The notes under the pieces: generated by a model | Told to the model about the DNA's origin: nothing | The model's database searches: none | Seen by the model: the letters and a program-made list of their open reading frames with translations, nothing else | Made by a program: the position numbers and the translations under genes | NCBI GenBank assembly: GCA_015680635.1 | Contig: JAABOA010000190.1 | Location: forward strand, 2,870 to 19,690 | DNA: 16,821 nucleotides | Source of the DNA: Lunasporangiospora selenospora | Lineage: Eukaryota > Mortierellomycota > Mortierellomycetes > Mortierellales > Mortierellaceae | Reading direction: 5' to 3' | Part shown: in pieces, positions 1 through 9,204 of the stretch | Position numbering within the stretch: the stretch's first letter is position 1 | Layout of the letters: the number at the start of each line of letters is the position of its first letter

Positions 1-24
1 AAAAAAAAAAAAAAAAAAAAAAAA
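1..24 (+). repeat. poly(A) tract at the window edge, inside SBH1 intron 1
   Basis: There are 24 consecutive A at the very start, followed by a branch-point-like TAGCTAACC and the acceptor at 74-75. It lies in the intron before the first visible SBH1 exon. It may be a true intronic homopolymer, as in other introns here, or it may mark a contig end. Confidence 0.7.
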
Positions 25-612
25 GAACTTGTAGCTAACCATCTCACAACTTTTGCTCGCGACATCATCATCTAGTCTGACTCTGCTCCCTCTCCCACTC
101 CCTCCGGCGCCTCTGCTCGCGCTGCTGCTCTCAGGTATGCACCCGTATCCAGCTACTTTGCCTCTATTCACCTTTTAGTAAACCTTTTTGTCTTCAACAG
201 ATCAAACTTGAAGGACTCATGGGAAACTGACCTTAACTGTCTTTATCTCGGACAATTATCTCTATACAGGAAGCGCTCCTCTACCTCCAGGGCCCAGACT
301 ACGCGTACTCCCGGTCCCAGCACCTCTGGAATGATGCGTATCTACACTGACGACTCTCCAGGCCTCCGTGTGTAAGTATCTACTTTATTCGCGTCTCGCT
401 GCCATTGATCATTCTTGATCCCGTATCGGTATCGAGTTTTATCTCGAGAAAGTCAATGACCACTCCACTCTGAATTTAGATCTGAACTAACTTGCATTAC
501 TTTTATTTGCAAATCTGAAAATAGTGACCCTGTTGTCGTCTTGGTCTTGTCCTTGGCCTTCATTGCTTCGGTCTTTGCTCTTCACATCTACGGAAAGTTG
601 ACTCGTGGATAA
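1..612 (+). CDS. SBH1: Sec61 translocon beta subunit (Sbh1/Sec61-beta), 5' partial
   Basis: This is the small tail-anchored beta subunit of the Sec61 protein-conducting channel of the ER membrane. Visible exons are 76-134, 270-371 and 525-612 (TAA). Introns are up to 75 (CTAAC branch point near 35-39, TAG acceptor), 135-269 and 372-524 (CTAAC near 487). The 82 visible residues hold a Ser/Pro/Ala-rich cytosolic head, the family block RIYTDDSPGLRVDP just before the membrane, and one C-terminal hydrophobic helix (VVVLVLSLAFIASVFALHIY) followed by the short tail GKLTRG. This is the family hallmark. No ATG lies in frame after 76, so the start codon is in an exon before the window, probably encoding only one to three residues given the usual 85-100 aa length. 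All three phases join cleanly. The call is firm; only the first exon is missing. Confidence 0.93.
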
Positions 613-756
613 ATATTTCTAGTCGGGAACATTATTCACCACTGGCTCTCCTGCCCGAGAAATAGGAATAGGCGTCTACCTATTTCCAAAGATCCCCCTC
701 CCCCACTCCCTTCAATGGACAGCCGTATCTTGCAACTGTATCATATACAACACCCA

Positions 757-762
757 AATAAA
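757..762 (+). terminator. AATAAA polyadenylation signal, probably SBH1
   Basis: A canonical AATAAA hexamer lies about 145 nt after the SBH1 stop codon, in a stretch that continues into an A run. It is a plausible 3' processing signal; this is inferred from position only. Confidence 0.45.
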
Positions 763-1558
763 AAAAAACTCCAGACGACAGTTCTTTGAAGTCATCATTG
801 GTTTCCTTTCTACTACTTAAACCCCCCCCCCTGCTGATATCTCTTGTAGACATAACTAGAATGGGTCCATAGAAATCTGTATCGAATGTTCTCGTCCCCC
901 TAATCCAAAGAGAAAAGATTACATCAAACATCTCTAGAGAAGAGAGCGTGGAAAAAATATGATTTACCCAATGGGCTGTAAACAACAGGAAGTCTAATTT
1001 GATTACTCTCTTAATTGTGGGGCAAACAGGAAACTTTTGGATAGTATGAAATGATTCAGCAAACCAGAATTGGAAACGTGGCGTCTAGTCTGTCGTGGTT
1101 GGGAAATAAATTCACGCAAACAAGACACGTCGTCTGCCGTGTTGACTTTCCTAGATACTTGACCTCTTGCAGGATTATTGACCTTGCTACTCCTCTCTAA
1201 TAAAGGTATACTAATCTCGGTGATTTTCATGTGGTTGAATTGGACAGATCAACTGCAAATCAGCGCCAGAACAAATAGAGGGGAAAGGGATAGTATCCAA
1301 AGACTGAGTAGTGCAATCACTAAAGAGAATAAATGTGGACGTGGTTATTTATTCATTTTGGCGACTTGCACGAGTGTATTCCCATTCTACCTCGATCACT
1401 GAATACAAAACACAAATACTATAAAGTAAAGGGCTGAGTGCTCAAAGAGTAATTCAAAACTTTCCAAAGAGAGGGTCCTACGTTCAAAAGACCAGAGATT
1501 GTCTCCTGAGTAGTTGTTTCTTATTTATATGATTGGGTCTATAGTATTTTACATTCAT

Positions 1559-1564
1559 TTTATT
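1559..1564 (-). terminator. AATAAA polyadenylation signal of RPB8
   Basis: Read on the minus strand, AATAAA lies about 100 nt after the RPB8 stop. It directly follows a C10A8 block (1585-1568) in the predicted 3' UTR. Position and sequence fit a 3' processing signal. Confidence 0.55.
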
Positions 1565-1660
1565 GTATTTTTTTTGGGGGGGGGGAGTTTGACTTGTGCT
1601 GTGGATTCATGGATCAAACAAAAAGTACAACTTTCCCGATCCTTAGCCCATACAAAGGCT

Positions 1661-2691
1661 CTATTTGCGCATCAACAGGTACAAGTTCTCGCTGAGGTTG
1701 ATGTTCTGCAAGTGTCTAAAGTCACCCTCAAGGCACATCAACAATCCACCAAACGAGATGTAGACCGAACTATAGAGGGAGGAGGAGGCGGGGGGGGGGG
1801 GAAGTCGTTGATAGGGTGTCCAGGTTAGTTAGTTGGTCAATCGCAAGAAAGATGGTATTAAAGGAAATTGGGACATTTATGCCCGACAATAAGTGGGAAA
1901 AGGGCTCTGCTCCTGATCTGATGAATCACTGAATTGCCAGACTATCGAGTGGTTCCAATTGAAAAAGGTCTACGCGAAGGATACTGATTTGGCGAGAGAG
2001 TACTCTATGACCATGAAAGGCTTCGAGCAATTCCAGTTAAAATTTTGCACAGCTCCAAGGATCGAGTTGTAGCGATATTTGATTTCAAGTCTTGCCGATG
2101 GTAGCCATGCCTCCTTTGCGGTGGTGTCTTTTTTATCCCGAGTTGATCTGTAGGCGTTGCTTCCCTTTCGATTCTACTGTCTCCTGTTGATCATGAATAA
2201 TACAAGGGGAGGTAAACTTACACTTTGCTGCCCTGGCCTTCATCGTACTTGTAGACCTTTCCGTACATGACGTACTCGTAGTCGTCCGCCAAGGTTCTCT
2301 CACCTCCAACCCTTTCGCGCCAGCTCTCCTGGGTGGCCGTCGTATCGTTTCCAACAGCGGTTGTCAAGGACAAGGAGGTGGCGAGGACAAGAGAGAACTT
2401 CTCACCAATCTCGAGAGGGTAGAGCTCATTGTTGATGTCAAGAGTCAACTCCATCTCGTAGTTCTCACTGCGAGCATTGATTCGAGACACTATGTGTAGA
2501 GATGAATGGATGAATGGTGAGCATCAAGAATGCAGGTAAAATTACAAAGAAATCTCTGGAATCGTTGATCAACACTTCCCCTGTTAGGAAGAGATATGTA
2601 ATGCCGTACCCTTGTCGAACCTCCTGCCCTCAGCATCGACATTCTTGATGTCAAAGATGTCAGAAAAGAGAATGTTGTCCTTGGCAGCCAT
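1661..2691 (-). CDS. RPB8: DNA-directed RNA polymerases I, II and III subunit RPB8 (RPABC3)
   Basis: This is the small OB-fold subunit shared by all three nuclear RNA polymerases. Minus-strand exons are 2691-2610, 2489-2222 and 1769-1661 (TAG), giving 152 aa, the normal family length. Introns are 2609-2490 (GTACGG...ATAG) and 2221-1770 (GTAAGT...CTATAG). Exon 1 gives an ILFSDIFDIKNVDAEGRRFDK block, exon 2 the SRINARSENYEMELTLDIN and ADDYEYVMYGKVYK blocks, exon 3 VYISFGGLLMCLEGD and the C-terminal YLLMRK. All are typical RPB8 motifs in order. Phases (1 and 2) match at both junctions. The ATG at 2691 gives the usual short N-terminus before the conserved block. Intron 2 (452 nt) is about four times longer than its neighbours; a C12 run near its 3' end serves as part of the pyrimidine tract, and CTAAC branch points lie near 1825-1835. 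The gene is divergent from the GH20 gene and convergent with SBH1. Confidence 0.96.
1770..2221 (-). other. Long intron 2 of RPB8 (452 nt)
   Basis: The donor is GTAAGTTT and the acceptor CTCTATAG. The 3' end reads as a C12 run (1801-1790) plus a CCTCCTCC tract, then the acceptor. Most introns in this window are 95-200 nt, so this one is long. Inside it, the plus strand has an uninterrupted 51-codon frame (1917-2072) and neighbouring coding-like fragments in other frames, none of which I recognise. Confidence 0.75.
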
Positions 2692-3216
2692 GATGTCCAA
2701 TGATGCACACAGAAAGAGTAACAAGATGCCTCAACTCTTTTGCATGCTTTTTTTTATTGTTTGTGAGCTTGCCTTCACGAGTCTCACAAGAAAAGCAGTC
2801 CTACCCTTCCAAAAACGCCTATTCGCGAGCATTTCGGTGGATAGGACCTCAGAAACGAGTTGCACTGGACGCACTGGACGCTACCCAGGGGGCCATGAAC
2901 GGCCATTCCCGTGCACGGCGAGACTAGCGAACTCTTCTTCTCTTTGCATTTCTTTTGTTTTCTCACACGCTTCTCTCCTCCTCTTCCTCCCCCCCCCCTT
3001 GAGTCCTCAGAACCCCCTTCCCTTTGGACCACTTTGACCTTTTTTTTTCTTTCTGCCTCGCAATAGTCCTACAACTTGTCTCAGCGTCCTCTGCTGGATT
3101 TTTTCCCACCAAGAAACACTTTGAAAAGTTGTCCTTCCTTCCTCTCTGCCATTGTTCAGCATTCATTCCGTTCTCTCATTCCTTTGTGGATCCTGCAGCT
3201 GAAATTGCAACCAAGA
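2692..3216. promoter_or_regulatory. Divergent promoter region between RPB8 and the GH20 gene
   Basis: This region of about 525 nt separates two start codons pointing away from each other, so it should carry both promoters and 5' UTRs. It holds a perfect tandem 9-mer CACTGGACG at 2863-2871 and 2872-2880, and a pyrimidine-rich stretch ending in C10 (2989-2998). Further T/C-rich DNA continues toward the GH20 start. There is no clear TATA box. The open frames across it are off frame from both genes and lack domains. Confidence 0.6.
2863..2880 (+). repeat. Tandem 9-bp direct repeat (CACTGGACG x2)
   Basis: Two perfect, adjacent copies of CACTGGACG lie about 175 nt upstream of the RPB8 ATG and about 340 nt upstream of the GH20 ATG. 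It could be a paired transcription-factor site or a chance duplication. Confidence 0.5.
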
Positions 3217-6034
3217 ATGAGTACAAAGAAAGGTGCCTCTGGCACACACTCATACTCAGCACTGAGCCTTCACGACCCTGAGGAAATTACACCCTCCACT
3301 TCTCATGCCGACGAAGTCCAGGCAAGTACTCGCCACGTCTATCATTGCCGCCCTAGGCTTTGATAAGAATAACAATAAAATACTGTCAATCTGACACCTA
3401 TTGTTGCATTTGGGTTACACCATACGACATGTCGGATATTAGGTCACTGACGATGAGCCAGGCCTTCAACAAGTCAACAACGGCGCCACGTCAAGTCAAA
3501 ACAACACCTCAGGACAACGCTTCACATCGGGAGATCGAATCCAGCCCCAAGCCATTGGTGCGTCTCGCCCTCAAGATGGTCAAAGCCCACCTGTTGTCTC
3601 GGGCAAAGGGCGCCTCGCAAGCTCGTGTGGGAACCGCAGCTGGGCTCGAATAGCAATTTTAGCATGTTTCCTTGCCCTCGTGGCGCTAGTGACGACTCTG
3701 TTGGTAGTCAGACCATGGCAAACTCGATACCGTACGTTTTAAATCATCACAATTCTCTTTGTTGGTCAATGTCCAGCTTAGTATCTGAAACACCAACCCA
3801 GGACTAACTCATTGAATGGTCTTTTTAGACTATTTACCAATCCGCAATGATGCTGTCAAGGCTCTGCCCCTAGAGCAACCCATCCTTCCAATTCCAAGAT
3901 CATTTTCGTTTGGGGCAGACAAGGTAAAGCTTAGCCCAGAGTTTCAAATCAAGGTTCAGTATTCGCTAAAAGATCAACAGCAGCGGCCACCCAGTGTCTC
4001 TGCCATCGACAAGGCCTTGGAGAGATGTATGGATCGCCTTCAACTCAAACGAAACTCTACTGTTTGGAGTTCTACATCATCACCTCGAAACGGAAACCCT
4101 GGGTCCAATACCATCGCCAATGGGGAGCTAAGGGAGCTGATCATAGTTGTTGACGATGCAGTTGCAGCACTAGTGCATGGGATGGATGAGTCCTATACGA
4201 TTAATATCTCCCTGAACAGTGCCGACATTACAGTATCGGCAAGTGCTGAAGAGGACGCTGTATTCAGCATTCTCAATAGCGAGACCAAAGATCCTCAGTC
4301 CCTGGATGGTAAAGTTGAAGATGATGATCATCGACTGAAATCCCATATACATGGGCGACAACAAGGTGACTTTAACGCAAATGGGGTAGCCGTCGCTAAG
4401 GCAGTGCTCAAGACGGGCACCCAGTGGGGCGTGCTCCATGGACTAGATACCTTTATCCAACTAGTCACTGCCAGTCCAGCCCCCGACTCTGGAATGATAG
4501 AAGCTCGGCAAGAACAATTCAAAAACGTGCTCGAGATCCCCAACTTACCTTGGGTCATCACTGACAAGCCGCTCTATGGTCATCGAGGTCTATTGTTGGA
4601 CACCTCACGACATTATATTCCCGTCAAGGATATCCTGAGAACTATCGATGCCATGTCAATGGTCAAGTTGAATGTGCTTCATTGGCACGTGTTGGATCAG
4701 CAGTCGTACCCATTAGTCTCCAAGGCCTTTCCAGAGTTGACCAACAAGGGTGCCGAACGACCTGATTATATTTATTCAGAAAAAGGTGTAGCACAGATAC
4801 TCAGCTTTGCATCGGAGCGGGGTGTCCGTGTGATTCCAGAATTCGACATGCCAGGACACGCAGCCAGTTGGGGAAGGTCCTACCCCAATCTAACTGTCTG
4901 CCTGGACATTCAACCTCACGCTCAGTACTCTGCTGAACCCCCTGCAGGGCAATTGGATCCATTGGAGCCATTTACCTACAGTGTGCTGGACACGTTGGTG
5001 AAGGAATGGACGGCCCAGTTCCCAGATCCGCTTGTCCATGCGGGTGGAGACGAAATCAACTTTGACTGTTGGAAGACCTCGCCCAGACTAAAGGACTATA
5101 TTGAGCATCATTCCAGTCGAGAGGGTTATGAAGGCGCACTCTCACCCGTAGGCAATTTACCAGGACCAAATGACCCCAATGCAATGAAGAGAACACGGTC
5201 GGGTAAACAGTCGGGAGAGGACAAGCTACTGGAGGTGTTTGTGGATCGAGTGATGGAAATGTATCTTTCCAAGGGGAAGAGGCCTATTGTTTGGGAGGAA
5301 GTTGCATTAGAGCATACAGTGAACCTTCCTAAATCGGCGATTGTTCAAGTCTGGAAGAATGCACGAAGCACAAAGCGAGGTAAGAAACCCCTCTGAGATT
5401 TTTTTTTAAGAAAAAAAAAAGTGTTGGACTCGCTCCTTTTGTTACTTTAACCACTTTTTAAACCTGCCATTCCTTCAAAATTTGTTAGTGGTTGCTCAAG
5501 GTTGGCCTGCAATTCTCTCGAGTGGCGAATACTGGTACCTAGACTGTGGTCATGGATCATGGCTTATCGGCTCTTTGGGTAGCAGTTGGTGTCCTTATTC
5601 TACCTGGCAACGAAGTAAGTTTGCTTAGAAACCTACACAATTTTCACTCGTAAATCGAAAAAACTAAACACAGTTCTAAACGTCCTTTTCTCCCTTCCAT
5701 TTCAACTTTGATGGGAATGGAAATAGTGTACTCCTACAGTCTTACAGAAGATCTAAACCAGGATGAACAAAAGTTGATCTATGGTGGTGAAGCATGCATG
5801 TGGGGGGAGCAAACTGATTCTACCAACCTGGATTCAAGTGTTTGGCCACGCTCTGCGGCAGTGGCCGAAGTTCTCTGGAGCGGAAATGCTGACGACAAGG
5901 GTGAGCCGCGTCCATTACTGGATGCAGCCCATCGTATGTCTGCTGTCCGAGAACGACTTGTGAGCATGAGCGTGGCAGCTGCACCCATCTTTCCCTCTTG
6001 GTGTGGAAAGGACCTTGAGGCATGCTTGGTCTAG
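3217..6034 (+). CDS. GH20 beta-N-acetylhexosaminidase, type II membrane-anchored
   Basis: The enzyme removes terminal beta-linked GlcNAc/GalNAc from chitin oligomers and glycans. Exons are 3217-3321, 3443-3731, 3829-5379, 5489-5614 and 5727-6034 (TAG); the total is 2,379 nt, 792 aa. Residues 1-102 are a hydrophilic Ser/Gln/Asn-rich tail. Residues about 103-124 form one hydrophobic helix (ARIAILACFLALVALVTTLL), with no N-terminal signal peptide, so a type II membrane protein is inferred. A GH20 N-terminal domain follows (LPIPRSFSFG near 155). The catalytic barrel begins near 375 (GHRGLLLDTSRHY, then LNVLHWHVLDQQSYPL, IPEFDMPGHAASW). The catalytic pair is D539-E540 in HAGGDE, and EACMWGEQ (712-719) closes the active site. 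The ATG at 3217 has A at -3 and is the first in-frame ATG. Intron 1 uses a GC donor. It is convergent with RFT1. Typical family members are about 500-600 aa; the excess is mostly the tail and anchor. Confidence 0.93.
3322..3442 (+). other. GC-AG intron 1 of the GH20 gene
   Basis: The donor reads CAG|GCAAGT, the optimal consensus for GC-AG introns. The acceptor is GATATTAG at 3435-3442, with a CTGAC branch-point candidate near 3391. Joining gives phase 0 and a continuous tail (...ADEVQ-VTDDEPGLQQ...). No GT donor nearby keeps the frame. The GC donor is read directly; actual splicing is inferred. Confidence 0.75.
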
Positions 6035-6207
6035 CGAACGATGGTAAAGAAAGGATTTGATGAAAGAAGAGAGATGGTTGCTTCTTTGTGTATATAATTT
6101 ACATCAAGTCCACTCTATGGTTCGATAAACTCTTCTTTTCTTCACGCAGAGCTGTGGATTATCAAGAATTCTATTGTTATGTGTATTGGTGACTTTGATG
6201 TATATGT

Positions 6208-8628
6208 CTATCGACGTTGTCGAGCAAAGGATTGGATCTCTCGCAGGAACGGCTTCTCGGACACAAATATAGCGCCCACCACAACCGTAAGAGCGCCTAC
6301 ACCAACACCAATATGCATGATCTTGTCCAGGAGCCGATCCCATCCAATCCACTGCTCACTTGCTGATGTAACAAAGAAAGCAGCCGTGAATGCCAGGAGG
6401 ACAGCTCGACTAGGAAAAAACTCTGCCAATCGGATACCTTTGTCGTTGGACTTTTTCACAGCGCCCGTACTCTTATCTTCCTCCTTAGATCCGAGGTGTC
6501 GGTTGAAGTACCTTGACAGGAACCAGATGCTCCAAATAATTCTCATTGTCAGATTCACACAGTTTGCAATGACAATTCCTTTGGCACCCAATCCAAGCCA
6601 GCCCATCAACACGTAGCCAGTTGTACAGAATACTGCCGAAAATGCAAACATCCAGTACGAAAGCGAGTTCAATTCCTTCTCAGAAGCAACTGCCTGCACG
6701 ACTGCTTCGGTGATACCATTGATACCCATGATGGGTACATAGTAGCAGTAAAAACTAAGGACAGAGGCTGCGGGCGTCTGTCGTGCCCAGTACTTTCCGA
6801 CAATCAGGTCAATCAAAGTCGCTGTGTAATGAGTTCCAAACGAGATAAAGACCAGTCCAAGCAAAATGTGGAACTTCATAATTGTCAAGAGCAAGGAGCG
6901 CGAGAGGATAAGGTTGGATCGTTGGGTATCATTGATGTGAGTTGACGTGGTCGTGACACTCTTTTCGGTTGACTTGGAATCACGCGAGTTGTCTGGACCA
7001 TGATCCGACCTGGGAATGTCGCTGAGCAATTTGCTGAAAAGTGTCCTACTTGTCTCCTCAAGCGGCTGAAAAAGAATCCTGGCCACCAAAGAGCCTGGGT
7101 CAGACAAGAAAATTAAGGATTAAGAGTGTCAATTCAATTGTTAGTGTACCTATCATATCTTAGCCAAGGGTGCCGTTTACTCTTACAAGATAAACTTGAT
7201 GTCCGTCTCTACATACCATAGTTGACGACAAACGCATAGACACCTTGGTCTGCCTCTTGTGTGAACCCCGCCATGAGCATCTTGTCACCTTCTGTAAGAA
7301 TGTGCTTAAGAATAGACTGTGCAGTCAAGGTTTTGGACAGCTTGAGTAGTTCAGTATCAAAGTAAAACTCCTCGAGGCTAACAATCGAAAGCAGAGACAT
7401 TGCGGATCAAATAATACATGTATCCATTAATATCACACTTGAAATGAATGGGTAATAGGATCCTGACATTGACCCCTACTGCATTGGTAGCAAGGTAAAA
7501 TAAAAATTACCGTCCATCTTTGCCAATTCGAACGAGCTTTCTAGGCAAAAGTGCGCGGAGTGAGATCACACTCTCGTTGTCTTCTGTCACAAACTGCTCC
7601 TGGCTCTCGTCATGCTCGATATCAGTGTCCTGTTTCTTGGATTTTCCAACCTTGATCTGGTGGTGCACTTCAAGTCGGTGTCTTTCAGCACTCTTTTTCC
7701 AGAAGGAGAGGAGAAACATGCCCAGGATCAAAACTCCGTAGACAAACTGTGCAATCGCAAAGGCCAGTACTCCCATAGTGTTGTTATTGTTCGTACTGCC
7801 ATCACGACCCTTTCGTCCATAATGGCTATTTGCCGTCACCGACTCGCGGGCACCATAGATGGTCAGGGCACAGGTGAGAACACATCGCACAATGACTGCG
7901 GTCCCTTCAACAGAGACTCTTGTTTTGAACCAGAGTTTGTACTGTGCGACCATGAACATTGGTTCTGACAAGAGTTCGATCAGGGCCGCGGCTCCATAGA
8001 GATAAATCGAGAGCCTATATCCTGGGATTCGACTTTCAGACGCATCGTCGACATGTGCAAGTGAGTAACCAACAGCAAGGCAGGTCATCAGTGCACCAAT
8101 TGGAATTGGTGCATACACCATGTTGACGAGCTTATGAAGTTTGTATGCCTCCGTTCCTGGCTGGATCAAATCCTTGTCCTGATTGCTGGAAGGGGGTGCC
8201 TGTTCTGTAGACGGTGTCTTGGCGTCCAATGTGGTAGCGGGTGCCTGGGCAGTATTTGTGGTGGTGTCGTCACTGACCCGAATAGCGGCACAACGAACGC
8301 CTTCACGGGAGAGAAAGAGGATGGTGTTGAGGAGAAGTTCGAGTTGGACAGAGGCAACACCCAGAGTTTCAGCAGAGGTGAATCGAAGGAGGACCTGGTT
8401 CAGGGTGAATGTGAGCATGCGTGAGATGAATTGAAGAAGGACAAGATAACTTGCGCCTTGGAATGATGACGAAAGGATAGATGATGCTTCAGCAGATGCT
8501 GGGGTGTGATCAGTTTTGGCATTGTCACTCCGGTCTGTGCCTGTTGATGATGCATTTGCATGAGCATGGGATTCCGTGGCAGCGATGGGTCGCTGGCGAA
8601 GTGAAGGTGCTGCATCCGGAATGTCCAT
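6208..8628 (-). CDS. RFT1: RFT1 family ER membrane protein (N-glycosylation lipid precursor)
   Basis: Rft1 is an ER polytopic membrane protein needed for use of Man5GlcNAc2-PP-dolichol in N-glycosylation; whether it is itself the flippase is debated. Minus-strand exons are 8628-7511, 7377-7217 and 7094-6208 (TAG), 721 aa, with phase-consistent introns (GTAATT...TTAG; GTATGT...CCCAG). Family blocks: SSSFQGASYLVLLQFISRML (53-72), TLNQVLLRFTSAETLGVASV, FLSREGVRCAAIR (105-117), the central LIELLSEPMFMVAQY (217-230), exon 2 EGDKMLMAGF and ADQGVYAFVVNYGSL, and exon 3 RILFQPLEE. Many hydrophobic segments span the protein. It is longer than the usual 540-600 aa because of a 50-residue polar N-terminus and polar insertions near 120-160, 262-284 and 313-355. 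Translation before 8628 is possible only from a TTG, so this ATG is chosen. It is divergent from ATG22. Confidence 0.95.
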
Positions 8629-9204
8629 GCCTGAGGTGCCACGTCGTTTCGTTGCAAGAGATGAAGAAAAGAACAAAGTTAAAAAATATGAGCACAAAGA
8701 TGAAGCGAAAGCCAGAGAGAGGAGAGTAGAATATGACAGTGACCTGGTTTGTCCCTGTGTGGGTCAAGGCTACACGGGCGATCCCGCTGGGTTCCTTCTT
8801 CTTCTTCCTCCTCCTTCAACAGACGCTTTAGTGGCGCTATGCATCATGCCGCGGTTCCTGCGGTCAGGTCGTGCCACTGTCATGCAACTGACCTCCCTAT
8901 TCATGCTGCATTTCTATCTTGTTCAGTAAAGAGTCCTGCTCCTCGCCTTTTCCCTTCACTGCAGTGTCTCCTTGCCCTTGCCCCGACCCCGAAGAATCCA
9001 AAAGGATCTCTCCCAACCCAACTCTGACCATTTTTTCTCCCCAGAGGTTACAAGTACCCAATATCCACCAAACATCATACATCCCTTTTCTTTCTTTCTT
9101 CCCTTTCTTTCTTCTTCCCTTTCTTTCTCCCTTTTCTTTTCCCTTATCCTCGTCTTTACTCTTTTTTCACCTCTTCCTTCCACCGTCTTATCGGACAATT
9201 TCAC
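8629..9204. promoter_or_regulatory. Divergent promoter region between RFT1 and ATG22
   Basis: This interval of 576 nt lies between the RFT1 and ATG22 start codons and must serve both. It contains a C/T tract at about 8792-8817 and a 64-nt uninterrupted pyrimidine tract at 9082-9145, with further T/C-rich sequence up to about 9185. CT-rich leaders just upstream of start codons are common in filamentous fungi. I see no extra gene; the open frames here lack domains and mostly start with non-ATG codons. Confidence 0.6.
9082..9145 (+). repeat. 64-nt homopyrimidine tract upstream of ATG22
   Basis: Positions 9082-9145 contain only C and T, arranged as repeating TTTC/CCCTTT units. It ends 60 nt before the ATG22 start. 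Such tracts mark fungal core promoters and can adopt triplex structure; the function here is inferred. Confidence 0.7.

Larger units (their letters stand above)
613..1660. other. Gene-free spacer between convergent SBH1 and RPB8
   Basis: This stretch of about 1,050 nt is AT-rich and holds only short open frames without recognisable domains. It must contain the SBH1 and RPB8 3' UTRs. Visible landmarks are AATAAA at 757-762 (+), a C10 run at 822-831, AATAAA on the minus strand at 1559-1564, and a T8G10 block at 1568-1585. I saw no tRNA, rRNA or mobile-element signature. Confidence 0.6.

Noticed and set aside
680-1402. Small open frames in the SBH1-RPB8 spacer, both strands
   Set aside because: No domains, several rely on non-ATG starts, AT-rich with homopolymers; consistent with UTR and spacer.
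1470-1500. GTTCAAAAG as a tRNA B box
   Set aside because: The box is imperfect, and no A box, acceptor stem or cloverleaf could be drawn around it.
1914-1995. TGATGA...CTGA boxes resembling a C/D snoRNA
   Set aside because: No terminal stem, on the strand opposite the host gene, and the boxes are easily found by chance.
2612-3166. Overlapping open frames in the RPB8/GH20 spacer, including a 141-codon one
   Set aside because: Low-complexity Ser/Phe/Leu or Arg/Glu/Gly sequence from C/T-rich DNA, partly antisense to RPB8 exon 1.
3360-3653. 97-codon plus-strand open frame over GH20 intron 1 and exon 2
   Set aside because: It is in a different frame from the exon that encodes the membrane anchor and does not connect to the enzyme.
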